Assembly (NCBI GenBank): GCA_900539655.1
Contig: UQCR01000016.1
Coordinates: 1-64,000 of the forward strand
Length of the DNA: 64,000 nt
Direction of reading: 5' to 3'
From: an uncultured Robinsoniella sp.
Lineage (GTDB): Bacteria > Bacillota > Clostridia > Lachnospirales > Lachnospiraceae
Below are positions 1 to 7,926 of the stretch, piece after piece (the first letter of the stretch is position 1; each line of letters opens with the position of its first letter). The notes under the pieces were generated by a model, which did not search any database, was not told where the DNA came from, and worked only from the letters and a program-made list of their open reading frames with translations. The translations under genes and the position numbers were made by a program.

Positions 1-2138
1 CTGAGGACAAGAAAAAATTATCAGAGTTAAATTCAAGTATTCGTGATCTTTCTGCCGAAATTAAAATTCTTAAAGATAAAAAACGCAACCTTCCAAAAGG
101 GAGTAGGCGTACAAAAGAAGAAATATCATATGAAAAAAAAATGAAGAGCGACAAAAAATTACTTTTGCATGAAATAGAAGTATTGAAATCAAAGTACCAC
201 AGAACTGTTATAAAACCCATGCCGGTTACCATCCCATTTACCGATGGATTTGGCATTGCGCTACGCAAGATGCAATCTTCTATGATAAGATTACCATTTA
301 TTAAGGGGCTCGTTGCTTATTGCCCTAAACGAACCTTCATGAATTGGTGCTCGGAAAACAACTATGCATTACACAAAATAAAAGATATATATGGCAAATT
401 TCATTCAATAAATGACGTAGATTATATTCTAACCAGATCCCAGTTTAAAATGTGGAAATATTTCAACAACGTTTTAGATAATGATGGTAATATCATAAAA
501 ACAGGTTGGGAAGTATATAAGGAAAACTTCAAAAAATATAATTGTGATGCTTGTCGTTGTAATGTTGAGCGTAAGGTAAAACTAAACGCAAAGAGTAATT
601 ACCAAATTCTACAAACCCTGACTACAGAGATGACAGATGAAGATATTATAAAATTGGCTGAATATGATATTAATAATCTAAACCAGATTGGTAGAAATGT
701 TCAAAGTATGTTGAATGTACTTAATGCAAATGAGAAAAAGAATAATAATATGAACTGGTTACAGAAATCACTTATACTCTACCCCGAAATGCTCAAAGAT
801 TACTATGTAAAAACCCTATTAAAAAATACAAAAGACAGTATGATAAAAAAAATGAGGAGCGGAAAATTTAACCTTAATGGTGCTTATACATTTGCAATAC
901 CTGACACGTTGGCTTGCTTGCAATGGTGGTTTACTGATATGGATAAGTCCACTATTGCACAGTTTGGCTTTGTCAAAAAGGATCATATCTCTTGTAATCT
1001 TTTCAATACTAAAGAAGAAATTGACTGTTTGCGCTCTCCACATTTAGATCATACCCATTGTATCCGGATAAACCAAAATGATGAATCAACTAAAAATTGG
1101 GTTAGATCAAACGGAATCTATATCGGAATGGATGATGTTATGAGCAAGCTTCTTATGTTTGATAACGATGGCGATAAATTGTTGGTACATAACAATCAAA
1201 TAATTATCAAATGCGCAAAATCATTTCAGGATAAATACGGAATGATACCAAACTATTATGATATGCCAAAAGCTAATCCTGAATTATTAACAAACTCTTC
1301 TCTCTTCAATGGAATAGTAACGGCTTATCATCATGGGAATATTGGAACCCCCAGTAACGAAATAACCAAAATATGGATGACACTATCCCCCACAAGTACC
1401 CGGGAAGAAATAGAAAATGCAATTGACGTTATTTCTCTAAGATGTGCAGATGTTAATTTTACAATAGATTTTGCCAAAACGCTATATAAACCTACTATTC
1501 CTGATGATATCGTAAAAAAGTACAAATCATTTAGTGGTAAAAAAGTACCTCATTTTTTTATCTATGCAAAAGGTAAAAACAAATCACAGGTCGAAGAATT
1601 GGGAAAATGCAATATTGATAGAATTTCTGATATCGTAAAATGTAATAAAATTGTATTTAAGAATTTACTTGGTAAATATTCATACAAAACTTTGATGAAA
1701 GATCCTAACGTTGATATGAAAAGCAGTAAGGTAGAACAAATTATAAGTCTCTACAGAGAACTTGAAAATGCAAACTTACGTAAACTATCTCATATCGATA
1801 TATCAAACTTAAATACCTATGAAAAGATGAAGACTATGTTACAGATTGAGTATGACTCTAACAAACAACGTGATATGTTCATCAGTATGATAGATGAAAC
1901 TAAGGAGTACGTAACTGACGTTTTAATAAAAAGTCTGCAAGATGATATTAATAAAGATACTTTATGGAGGTTATTCGGAGAAGTAATTTATAATAATATA
2001 AAAAATAATATCTCTGACACAAAATTATGTCACAAATGTAAAAACAGATTTAAAACTACGAATAACCGTTCAAAATATTGCAATAAATGTTCTAAGGAAC
2101 TAAATAGAATTAATGCTTTAAAAAGATATTATGCATAA
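1..2138 (+). CDS. Single-subunit RNA polymerase, YonO/QDE-1 (RdRP-like) type, 5'-truncated by window edge
   Basis: The frame is open to base 3, so the gene starts before the window; the ATG at 141 is internal. The upstream part is charged and coiled-coil-like. Numbering from that ATG, three blocks match the two-barrel polymerase family that includes phage YonO and cellular RdRP/QDE-1: DGFG followed by KG near 35-56, RSPHLDH near 299-305, and the catalytic triad motif DNDGD at 341-345 (family pattern DxDGD, which binds Mg2+). The C-terminus has a CxxC...CxxC zinc knuckle near 630-655. Members of the family make RNA from a DNA or RNA template as one chain, so it may transcribe a subset of phage genes. 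The activity is inferred; the motifs are seen. It is followed by a 228-nt leader-like gap. Confidence 0.72.
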   Translation, partial: EDKKKLSELNSSIRDLSAEIKILKDKKRNLPKGSRRTKEEISYEKKMKSDKKLLLHEIEVLKSKYHRTVIKPMPVTIPFTDGFGIALRKMQSSMIRLPFIKGLVAYCPKRTFMNWCSENNYALHKIKDIYGKFHSINDVDYILTRSQFKMWKYFNNVLDNDGNIIKTGWEVYKENFKKYNCDACRCNVERKVKLNAKSNYQILQTLTTEMTDEDIIKLAEYDINNLNQIGRNVQSMLNVLNANEKKNNNMNWLQKSLILYPEMLKDYYVKTLLKNTKDSMIKKMRSGKFNLNGAYTFAIPDTLACLQWWFTDMDKSTIAQFGFVKKDHISCNLFNTKEEIDCLRSPHLDHTHCIRINQNDESTKNWVRSNGIYIGMDDVMSKLLMFDNDGDKLLVHNNQIIIKCAKSFQDKYGMIPNYYDMPKANPELLTNSSLFNGIVTAYHHGNIGTPSNEITKIWMTLSPTSTREEIENAIDVISLRCADVNFTIDFAKTLYKPTIPDDIVKKYKSFSGKKVPHFFIYAKGKNKSQVEELGKCNIDRISDIVKCNKIVFKNLLGKYSYKTLMKDPNVDMKSSKVEQIISLYRELENANLRKLSHIDISNLNTYEKMKTMLQIEYDSNKQRDMFISMIDETKEYVTDVLIKSLQDDINKDTLWRLFGEVIYNNIKNNISDTKLCHKCKNRFKTTNNRSKYCNKCSKELNRINALKRYYA

Positions 2139-2248
2139 AAATTCTCTAAAAAAAAATATTATATTTGCTCATTATAGAATTTTCTCAGCAATTGCAAGGA
2201 TTTTTACCCGATCATATGTACCATCATAAAAACACAAAACAGCATAAA

Positions 2249-2313
2249 GGGGGAGACCTAATTTAGCTTTATTTTAGAGTATAACTTACTCTAGAAGCTC
2301 TATATTCTCCCCC
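2249..2313 (+). promoter_or_regulatory. Long leader hairpin upstream of the small gene at 2367
   Basis: GGGGGAGA at 2249-2256 can pair with TCTCCCCC at 2306-2313, enclosing a second stem TAGAGT (2275-2280) with ACTCTA (2288-2293). No coding frame is convincing in 2139-2366. It could be a processing or terminator-like structure ending the polymerase transcript. The following C-run is not a U-tract, so a simple intrinsic terminator is less likely. Confidence 0.4.
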
Positions 2314-2366
2314 CCCTTCAACAAGGAATTTTAATATTGGAAAACACTTAATTTATGGAGGTAAAT

Positions 2367-2564
2367 ATGGCAATTAAAATTACAGAAAGCATAGAAAAAG
2401 TAACGCCCGCAAAAAAAACAATTACGGTCAATGATATTCTGGTCGACAAGCTCAGGCTCATTGATGATAGCGGAGACATAACTCAACAAGTACTCGAAGC
2501 TTTACCGGAGGGTGTTGATAAAGTAAGTTTTAAGATTATAATTGAACTTCCTAGCGAAGAATGA
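2367..2564 (+). CDS. Small hypothetical phage protein, 65 aa
   Basis: The ATG at 2367 follows GGAGG at 2357-2361 with normal spacing; an in-frame ATG at 2355 overlaps the ribosome binding site and is unlikely to be used. The product is a soluble acidic 65-residue protein with no recognised motif. Its end is 17 nt before the start of the phosphoesterase gene, so the two are probably co-translated. Function unknown. Confidence 0.6.
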   Translation: MAIKITESIEKVTPAKKTITVNDILVDKLRLIDDSGDITQQVLEALPEGVDKVSFKIIIELPSEE

Positions 2565-2581
2565 TTGTGGGGAGGATTCAT

Positions 2582-3775
2582 ATGAATAGTCAATCAATTA
2601 TGCAGCCAAACGAAACACCAAAGGCATATCGCATCCGTCTATACAAAAACAAGGAATTATATGGCTTAAGTAATATTGAAATTGGAAAGCTCTGCAATGA
2701 AGCATTCGGAGTAAATTGGGATGAAAGTGCGCATAGAAAAAAGACTACCAACTATATAAAGGGCTATAACGATGCCAAGTCGGAGTTAGGAACAGCGGAT
2801 CAACAGTTACAAAATATAATCAATGAAAATAAACGCATTGTGCAAGAAGTAAAGAAGGAAAAACAGAAATTATCTGACGAGCGTGTTGAATATAACCGGC
2901 TTTTAAGGGATGAAGCTAGAAAAGAATCTTATTCTGACATGGTAAAGCGAATTATATGCACAAATACAGAACCTATGGATGTTCAGATTCATTACTCTCA
3001 TATTAGTTCCGCTACGGATTTACTGTGTCATCTAACCGATATTCACACAGGCGTTGAGATTGATAATTGGAAAAATGTATTTAACCAAAATATCTTGAAA
3101 GATAGAATTGATAAATACACATCAGATATCCTTAATATTCGTAACCAGCACAATGCTGAGAATTGTTATATTGTTATCGGAGAAATATTAAGCGGGCTTA
3201 TCCATAATAATCTGAGATTACAAAACAATATGGACTTAATGGAGCAATTTAAATACATATCTGAACTTATCTCTGCTATGTTGGCTAGTTTAGCAGGTCA
3301 TTTTTGTAATATCAATGTGTATATCACACCGGGTAATCATTCCAGAGTTGTCGCCAAAAAGGAAGATTCTATTGATGGCGAAAATATGGACATCCTCTTA
3401 CCATTTTATTTAAAGGCACGATTGCAAAACATCAAAAATATACATATTTGTGATAATACAATTGAACCCGAAATTGCAATGTTTAATATCAGGGGAAACA
3501 ATATTTTTAGCGCGCATGGGCATAAAGACAATCCTGCTAATGTGGTGCAGAATTTAACGATGATGTTTGGGGTTAAACCTCAAATAGTGCTCTTGGGACA
3601 TAGACACACAAACAGAATGACCACGGTATACGATACAAAAGTTATTGAAAGTGGATGTGTTTCAGGAACTGATCAGTATGCAATGTCTATCCGTAAATCA
3701 AATAGACCAGAGCAAACAGTTTCCGTATTAGACGAAAATGGTCTCGTTTGTTTATACGATATTCAACTTGATTAG
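2582..3775 (+). CDS. Calcineurin-like metallophosphoesterase with N-terminal DNA-binding-like region
   Basis: The ATG at 2582 is preceded by GGGGAGG. The N-terminal ~70 residues (YRIRLYKNKELYGLSNIEIG...) look like a small helix-turn-helix-type domain, and a charged coiled coil follows. The C-terminal two thirds carries the metallophosphoesterase signature in order: TDIHTG, GNHSR, HGHKD and GHRHTN, giving the metal-binding Asp and His residues. The second motif reads GE where many members have GD. Relatives act as nucleases or phosphatases (Mre11/SbcD-like, or phage phosphoesterases). A DNA-processing role fits the polymerase and HU neighbours but is inference. Confidence 0.72.
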   Translation: MNSQSIMQPNETPKAYRIRLYKNKELYGLSNIEIGKLCNEAFGVNWDESAHRKKTTNYIKGYNDAKSELGTADQQLQNIINENKRIVQEVKKEKQKLSDERVEYNRLLRDEARKESYSDMVKRIICTNTEPMDVQIHYSHISSATDLLCHLTDIHTGVEIDNWKNVFNQNILKDRIDKYTSDILNIRNQHNAENCYIVIGEILSGLIHNNLRLQNNMDLMEQFKYISELISAMLASLAGHFCNINVYITPGNHSRVVAKKEDSIDGENMDILLPFYLKARLQNIKNIHICDNTIEPEIAMFNIRGNNIFSAHGHKDNPANVVQNLTMMFGVKPQIVLLGHRHTNRMTTVYDTKVIESGCVSGTDQYAMSIRKSNRPEQTVSVLDENGLVCLYDIQLD

Positions 3776-3820
3776 GAATAGCAATAATAATTATCTTTTA
3801 GACACAAAGCGAAGAATACT

Positions 3821-3851
3821 GGAGAGTCCGTAAGTAAAACTACTACTCTCC
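3821..3851 (+). promoter_or_regulatory. Leader hairpin GGAGAGT/ACTCTCC upstream of the HU gene
   Basis: GGAGAGT at 3821-3827 pairs with ACTCTCC at 3845-3851. The same 7-bp arms recur at 20823-20829 and 20843-20849 before the RuvC-like gene, with different loop sequence. A repeated leader element is therefore possible. Confidence 0.4.
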
Positions 3852-3889
3852 TACTTAATAAAATTATAGAAAATAAGGAGAATTAACAT

Positions 3890-4165
3890 ATGAACAAAGT
3901 TGAATTAACAGCAAAAATAAGCGAAAAATCGGAATTATCAAAGAAAGATGCTGAAAGAGCATTACAGGCTTTTATTGATACTGTACAGGAATCAATGATT
4001 GCCGGCGAAAAAGTCCACATCGTAGGATTTGGAACATTTGAGGCGGTAGACCGGGCAGCTAGGGTGGGCAGGAATCCACAGACGCAACAGACCATCCAAC
4101 TCCCAGAGTCAAAGGCGCCTAAATTCAAGCCAAGCAAATCACTTAAAGATTTATTGAATGAATAG
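3890..4165 (+). CDS. HU-family nucleoid DNA-binding protein
   Basis: The 91-residue protein has the full HU/IHF layout: an N-terminal helical dimerisation part (MNKVELTAKIS...KDAERAL), then VHIVGFGTFEA, and the DNA-clasping arm AARVGRNPQT, ending in FKPSKSLKDLLNE. That is the usual family length. It binds and bends DNA as a dimer, and in phages it aids replication, recombination or packaging. The start has AAGGAG 9 nt upstream. It is followed after a few bases by the gene at 4181, suggesting an operon. Confidence 0.93.
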   Translation: MNKVELTAKISEKSELSKKDAERALQAFIDTVQESMIAGEKVHIVGFGTFEAVDRAARVGRNPQTQQTIQLPESKAPKFKPSKSLKDLLNE

Positions 4166-4180
4166 ATTGGGGTGGAACGT

Positions 4181-4747
4181 TTGAAGCTTGTAAAATGTAA
4201 AGATACTAATAAACTAGCGGATAAAATGTTATGCTGCTTATCGATGTCTGAGAATGAATTTCCTCAAATTTGTGCTTTCGGAAAATACGCAGTGATAAAA
4301 GAACTGTTGGCGGATTTGATTCGTAACGGAATAAACATCAGCCACGGTATCGACCTTGAAGACTATGAGGCGCAACATTACGATAAAGAATATGTGTTAT
4401 ACCTGGATCATTTTGGTGTGACCGTTGAAAAAATGTGGCACGAGGATAATGAATGGCATAAAGCTGGTTATTACGATACGGATTGTGATGTAGCGTTTGT
4501 GCACGAAAACTGTAATTCAAAAATACTTAACAGCATTGAATCCAACAAGATTTTGGGATTTGATTTATCCGAATTAGATCTCGGCGATAATTGTACTACT
4601 GCTGAAGAAAGTAACTGCCTTACTGTAACAATAAAGTATGATCTATATGCTGAAGAAGCAATAAATATCATTAATAAGATGGAAAAAAGGATTTGCTATA
4701 TCGAAGAAATATTTGATGATATCAACAAGTTAAGTGCTCTGTTTTAA
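4181..4747 (+). CDS. Hypothetical protein, 188 aa
   Basis: TTG at 4181 is preferred because GGGGTGG lies 5 nt upstream; an in-frame GTG at 4172 lies inside that ribosome binding site. The product is acidic with several Cys residues and a C-terminal helix. No family is recognised. It directly follows the HU gene and is probably co-transcribed. The 174 nt after it hold two hairpins, AAACTGC/GCAGTTT (about 4785-4820) and GACATAA/TTATGTC (about 4862-4880), that could end transcription. Confidence 0.6.
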   Translation: MKLVKCKDTNKLADKMLCCLSMSENEFPQICAFGKYAVIKELLADLIRNGINISHGIDLEDYEAQHYDKEYVLYLDHFGVTVEKMWHEDNEWHKAGYYDTDCDVAFVHENCNSKILNSIESNKILGFDLSELDLGDNCTTAEESNCLTVTIKYDLYAEEAINIINKMEKRICYIEEIFDDINKLSALF

Positions 4748-4921
4748 TTTAGTATGCAAACAGATGCATCATATTTAGTTATAAAACTGCTTTCGCCTGT
4801 ACTGCGATTTTGCAGTTTGGATTAGACTGTTCTTCTAATTCTCCAATGTGTAATGAAATAGGACATAAGAAATTATGTCTTTAAATGATAAATATTAATA
4901 TATCACATGGAGGAGTTATTT

Positions 4922-5707
4922 TTGGACGAAATTATTCTACAAAACAAAGACGGCGAAATTTTGGCAAGTAGTCGTGAGGTTGCAGAGAAATTTGGTAAGA
5001 ACCATAAAGATGTGCTTAGAAGTATTTCAATAATTGAAGGTCAAATGAGTACAGCGCAATTTTGCGCTCTATTCACAATCAGTGAATATAAAGCTTCTAA
5101 TCGAAAAAGCAACAAAGAATATCTATTAAATCGTGATGGATTTTCATTGTTATGTATGGGATTTACAGGCAAATCGGCACTTGAATGGAAACTAAAATAT
5201 ATTGAAGCTTTCAATAAAATGGAAGAGACTATCAAATCTGGAAATTATCTTTCAGAAGAAGAAAAATTAAAGCTGCAGCTTTTCAGTAAAGATACTTTAG
5301 AAGTGGTAAGTGCACATAATAAATTAACAGAAATTGAAATTGAACGGGCTACTGCCCCCCTTATCGCAGAAAATCAAGAGATGAGACCAAAGGCAGAATT
5401 TCATGATGCAATCGAAACAGCTAGTAACTGTATAAATTTCGGGAAATTTGCAGCTATATTACAGAACAGTGAAAATATTAAAATAGGTAGAAATATCATT
5501 ATGGATTGGTGTAGAGAAAATGGATACCTGTGTTCAAGTTACGGGCTGAAGAATAAACCTTCTCAGCAAATGTTATCACATGGATATATGCAATATAAAG
5601 AAAGTGTCAGCGAATTCAATTCAAAGTTACATACTACTTATACTCCACTTTTGACTGGAAAAGGTCAGATTTGGCTTACAAAACAAATTCTAAAAGAATG
5701 GAAATAA
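4922..5707 (+). CDS. Phage antirepressor: Rha-type N-terminus plus KilAC C-terminus
   Basis: TTG at 4922 is 7 nt after GGAGGA; an in-frame ATG at 4907 overlaps that ribosome binding site. Residues ~1-100 match the phage Rha regulatory family (NKDGEILASSREVAEKFGKNH, then NRDGFSLLCMGFTG and ALEWKLKYIEAFN). After a helical linker, residues ~155-260 match the KilAC antirepressor domain (DWCRENGYL, GQIWLTKQIL). Such proteins bind DNA or the repressor and switch lysogeny to lytic growth. The adjacent integrase supports a role in the lysis-lysogeny decision. Confidence 0.82.
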   Translation: MDEIILQNKDGEILASSREVAEKFGKNHKDVLRSISIIEGQMSTAQFCALFTISEYKASNRKSNKEYLLNRDGFSLLCMGFTGKSALEWKLKYIEAFNKMEETIKSGNYLSEEEKLKLQLFSKDTLEVVSAHNKLTEIEIERATAPLIAENQEMRPKAEFHDAIETASNCINFGKFAAILQNSENIKIGRNIIMDWCRENGYLCSSYGLKNKPSQQMLSHGYMQYKESVSEFNSKLHTTYTPLLTGKGQIWLTKQILKEWK

Positions 5708-5715
5708 ATCTAATT

Positions 5716-5766
5716 ACAGAGATATGTGTGCGGTGAGAGTAGCCACCTACCAGTGATGAGGCTGGT
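5716..5766 (+). repeat. Hairpin element of the GTGAGA-loop type upstream of the integrase
   Basis: The 84-nt gap holds ACAGAG (5716), a GTGAGAG loop (5733), then a perfect hairpin ACCAG (5749-5753)/CTGGT (5762-5766) with the 8-nt loop TGATGAGG. It resembles the three tandem units at 6903-7015. Probably an RNA regulatory element for the integrase; the function is not known. Confidence 0.4.
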
Positions 5767-5791
5767 TAATTGAACGTAAGGGAGTGAGAAA

Positions 5792-6829
5792 ATGGCAAGA
5801 ACTACAGTATATAATAGCATAACAAATAAAGAAAAACTGGACAAAATTGATCCAGAAAATCTACAACTCGGCGAGGATTGGTTAGAATATATGCAATCCA
5901 TAGACCGTTCCCCCCAATCCATAGTGGGATATAGATCTGATTTGCGGATCTTTTGGGTTTGGAACATGGAATTCAATAACAATAAATTTTTTACTAAACT
6001 TACTAAACGTGAGATCGCAAAATTTCAGAATCACGCTATTAATGTTTGGGGATGGAGTCCTAACAGAATCCGAAGAGTAAAATCTTGTTTATCATCACTT
6101 TCTAATTATATAGAAAATGTGCTAGATGATGAGGAAGAATTTGAAGATTTCAGACCAATTATCCGTAAAATCGAAAACCCAAATAAGGAGGCTGTTAGGG
6201 AAAAAACAGTCCTGCCAGATGAAACGATAGATTTTCTCTTGAAAACATTGGTTGAGCGTAAAGAATATGAAAAAGCCTGTGCGGTTGCTATTGCTGCATA
6301 CTCTGGAATGCGAAAATCAGAATTGCTGCAAATGAAGGTGGAATATTTTGATGAAAATCATTTTGTATACGATTCCATGTGGAAAACAGATAAAATTCGT
6401 ACAAAAGGGTTTGGACGCCTTGGAAAACCTTTAAATAAATTTATTTTATATGGAGCAAAACCGTATCTGGATCTCTGGCTAAATGAAAGAAATGAAAAAG
6501 GCATAAACAGTGATTACCTTTTTGTGTCCAAGACCAAAGATGCAAACGGAGATATCGTTTGGAAAGTTCGCCAGGACTTAACCCATTGGACTGATGAGTT
6601 CTCCGCTATTATTGGTACAGACTTCTACTTTCACTGTGCCCGCCATTTTACATGCACTAAGTTACATAGAATGAACTTGCCATCACATGTTATTCAAGAG
6701 TTTTTTGGATGGACAAGCAGCGAAATGCTTAATATCTACAACGACCTGTCGGCTGAAGATGAATTTGGAAAATATTTTGATAAAAATGGTGTAAAAGAAA
6801 TAAAGCAAGGAAGCCTTAGTGAAGTTTAA
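5792..6829 (+). CDS. Tyrosine recombinase / phage integrase
   Basis: 345 residues. The N-terminal core-binding (SAM-like) domain spans about 24-115 (LGEDWLEYMQS...YRSDLRIF). The catalytic domain holds Arg174 in SGMRKSEL, a Lys-rich beta hairpin near 199-212, His281 and Arg284 in HCARHF, Trp307 in FFGW (where many relatives have a second His), and the nucleophile Tyr316 in IYND. It integrates or excises the phage by site-specific recombination. It lies between two antirepressors and upstream of the packaging genes; no attachment core could be identified by eye. Confidence 0.9.
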   Translation: MARTTVYNSITNKEKLDKIDPENLQLGEDWLEYMQSIDRSPQSIVGYRSDLRIFWVWNMEFNNNKFFTKLTKREIAKFQNHAINVWGWSPNRIRRVKSCLSSLSNYIENVLDDEEEFEDFRPIIRKIENPNKEAVREKTVLPDETIDFLLKTLVERKEYEKACAVAIAAYSGMRKSELLQMKVEYFDENHFVYDSMWKTDKIRTKGFGRLGKPLNKFILYGAKPYLDLWLNERNEKGINSDYLFVSKTKDANGDIVWKVRQDLTHWTDEFSAIIGTDFYFHCARHFTCTKLHRMNLPSHVIQEFFGWTSSEMLNIYNDLSAEDEFGKYFDKNGVKEIKQGSLSEV

Positions 6830-6858
6830 ATTTAAATGAGAGTTTTATTGATAATTAG

Positions 6859-6889
6859 GAATCGGGTTTTATATCCGGTTCTTTTATTA
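6859..6889 (+). terminator. Intrinsic terminator after integrase
   Basis: An imperfect stem GAATCGGGT / ATCCGGTTC is followed by a T-rich tract, 20 nt after the integrase stop. Confidence 0.65.
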
Positions 6890-6902
6890 TGCCTTTTTTA
6901 GG

Positions 6903-7015
6903 TGACAGAGAAAATTAACGGAAAGTGAGAATAGTCCGTTCCTTATATGACAGCGAAAAGATATACGGTGAGATGCGTATACGACAGTGAGGTAGATTGA
7001 AGGTGAGACGCTTCA
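6903..7015 (+). repeat. Three tandem GACAG plus GTGAGA-loop hairpin units
   Basis: Three imperfect units each have GACAG (6904-6908, 6949-6953, 6983-6987) followed by a short stem whose sequence changes but which keeps GTGAGA in the loop. Stems: AACGGA/TCCGTT (6917/6935), TATACG/CGTATA (6962/6976), TGAAG/CTTCA (6998/7011). Units 2 and 3 have 8-nt loops GTGAGATG and GTGAGACG. Different stems with one loop suggest selected RNA structure, such as antitermination or protein-binding hairpins in the leader of the gene at 7037. Confidence 0.55.
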
Positions 7016-7036
7016 TAATGCATATGGGGGGATTAC

Positions 7037-7888
7037 ATGGTAAACAAATTCAATAAAAAAGAGTTAAAAAGGTTAGGATGTAATGATAAAGAAATTCAGA
7101 TTGTATTAAAATACCAAAAATTATTACCAATGCCCGATACTGACTATGAGTTGAACGCAAGAGCATTACATAAATATCTTGGAGTCGGTAAAGATGTTTC
7201 AAACTGGATAACCGGGCGGATAAAGAAATACGATTTTAAAGAAAACATAGATTACAAAATTACATATGAAAGTCCTGTCGCCAAATCCGGCGACACTGAT
7301 TTTACTGGCTTTACAGCTATTCAATTAGCAAGATCCGGAATAAAAAAAGAATACTATCTGTCAGTTGAAATGTGTAAAGAACTATGCACAATAGAAAATA
7401 ATGAATTGGGTAAACTTGCTAGACGATATTTTATATTAATGGAATCAGTCGTCAAAAAGAATAAAGAATGGTGGACCATACGAAATCCCCAAAAATGTAA
7501 CTATAAACCTATGTGCCAAGCAATATCAACCGCTCTTTTTAATGTTTGTGGAAGATATGGTGATGATTCCGATTTTTCTAGAGAAGCAAATATAATTAAT
7601 AGAATTGCCACCGGATGTTCAGCATTAGAAATTAAAAACTATCTTGGTGTGGGAGTAAATGATTTAACTCGTGATAATTTAACAAATGAATATAATGAAA
7701 AGATTGCATTCCTTCAGCAGCAAAATATTTTGTTGCTTGGTATGGGGATGCCAATCATTCAGAGAGTAAAAATGTTAATTTCTTTTTTTGATATTAAGTA
7801 TCCAGATGCAAAACCACTACAAAATTATTATGATAGGGCGTATCTATTAAGTGCGCGTAAAAAAATAATTGAAGAACTAGAACGATAA
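7037..7888 (+). CDS. AntA/AntB-type antirepressor with unknown C-terminal domain
   Basis: The start follows GGGGGGATTAC. Residues ~30-135 match the AntA/AntB antirepressor family: NARALHKYLGVGKDVSNWI, DYKITYE, and KKEYYLSVEMCKELC followed by a RYFILMES-type helix. The C-terminal half (about 145-283) is of a different, unrecognised kind with a central LGVGVNDLTRDNLT stretch. AntA/B proteins antagonise prophage repressors. This is the second antirepressor within 3 kb. The leader holds three hairpin repeats, and a terminator overlaps the stop. Confidence 0.75.
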   Translation: MVNKFNKKELKRLGCNDKEIQIVLKYQKLLPMPDTDYELNARALHKYLGVGKDVSNWITGRIKKYDFKENIDYKITYESPVAKSGDTDFTGFTAIQLARSGIKKEYYLSVEMCKELCTIENNELGKLARRYFILMESVVKKNKEWWTIRNPQKCNYKPMCQAISTALFNVCGRYGDDSDFSREANIINRIATGCSALEIKNYLGVGVNDLTRDNLTNEYNEKIAFLQQQNILLLGMGMPIIQRVKMLISFFDIKYPDAKPLQNYYDRAYLLSARKKIIEELER

Positions 7889-7915
7889 GAGCAGCCAACC
7901 ACTGCTCTATTTTAT
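7888..7915 (+). terminator. Intrinsic terminator after the AntA/B gene
   Basis: AGAGCAG (7888-7894) pairs with CTGCTCT (7902-7908), followed by ATTTTATT. The stem starts at the stop codon. Confidence 0.7.
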
Positions 7916-7926
7916 TATGAAAGTAG

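Noticed and set aside
141..143. ATG at 141 as the true start of the polymerase gene
   Set aside because: The frame is open to the window edge with coiled-coil-like coding sequence upstream and no ribosome binding site at 141.
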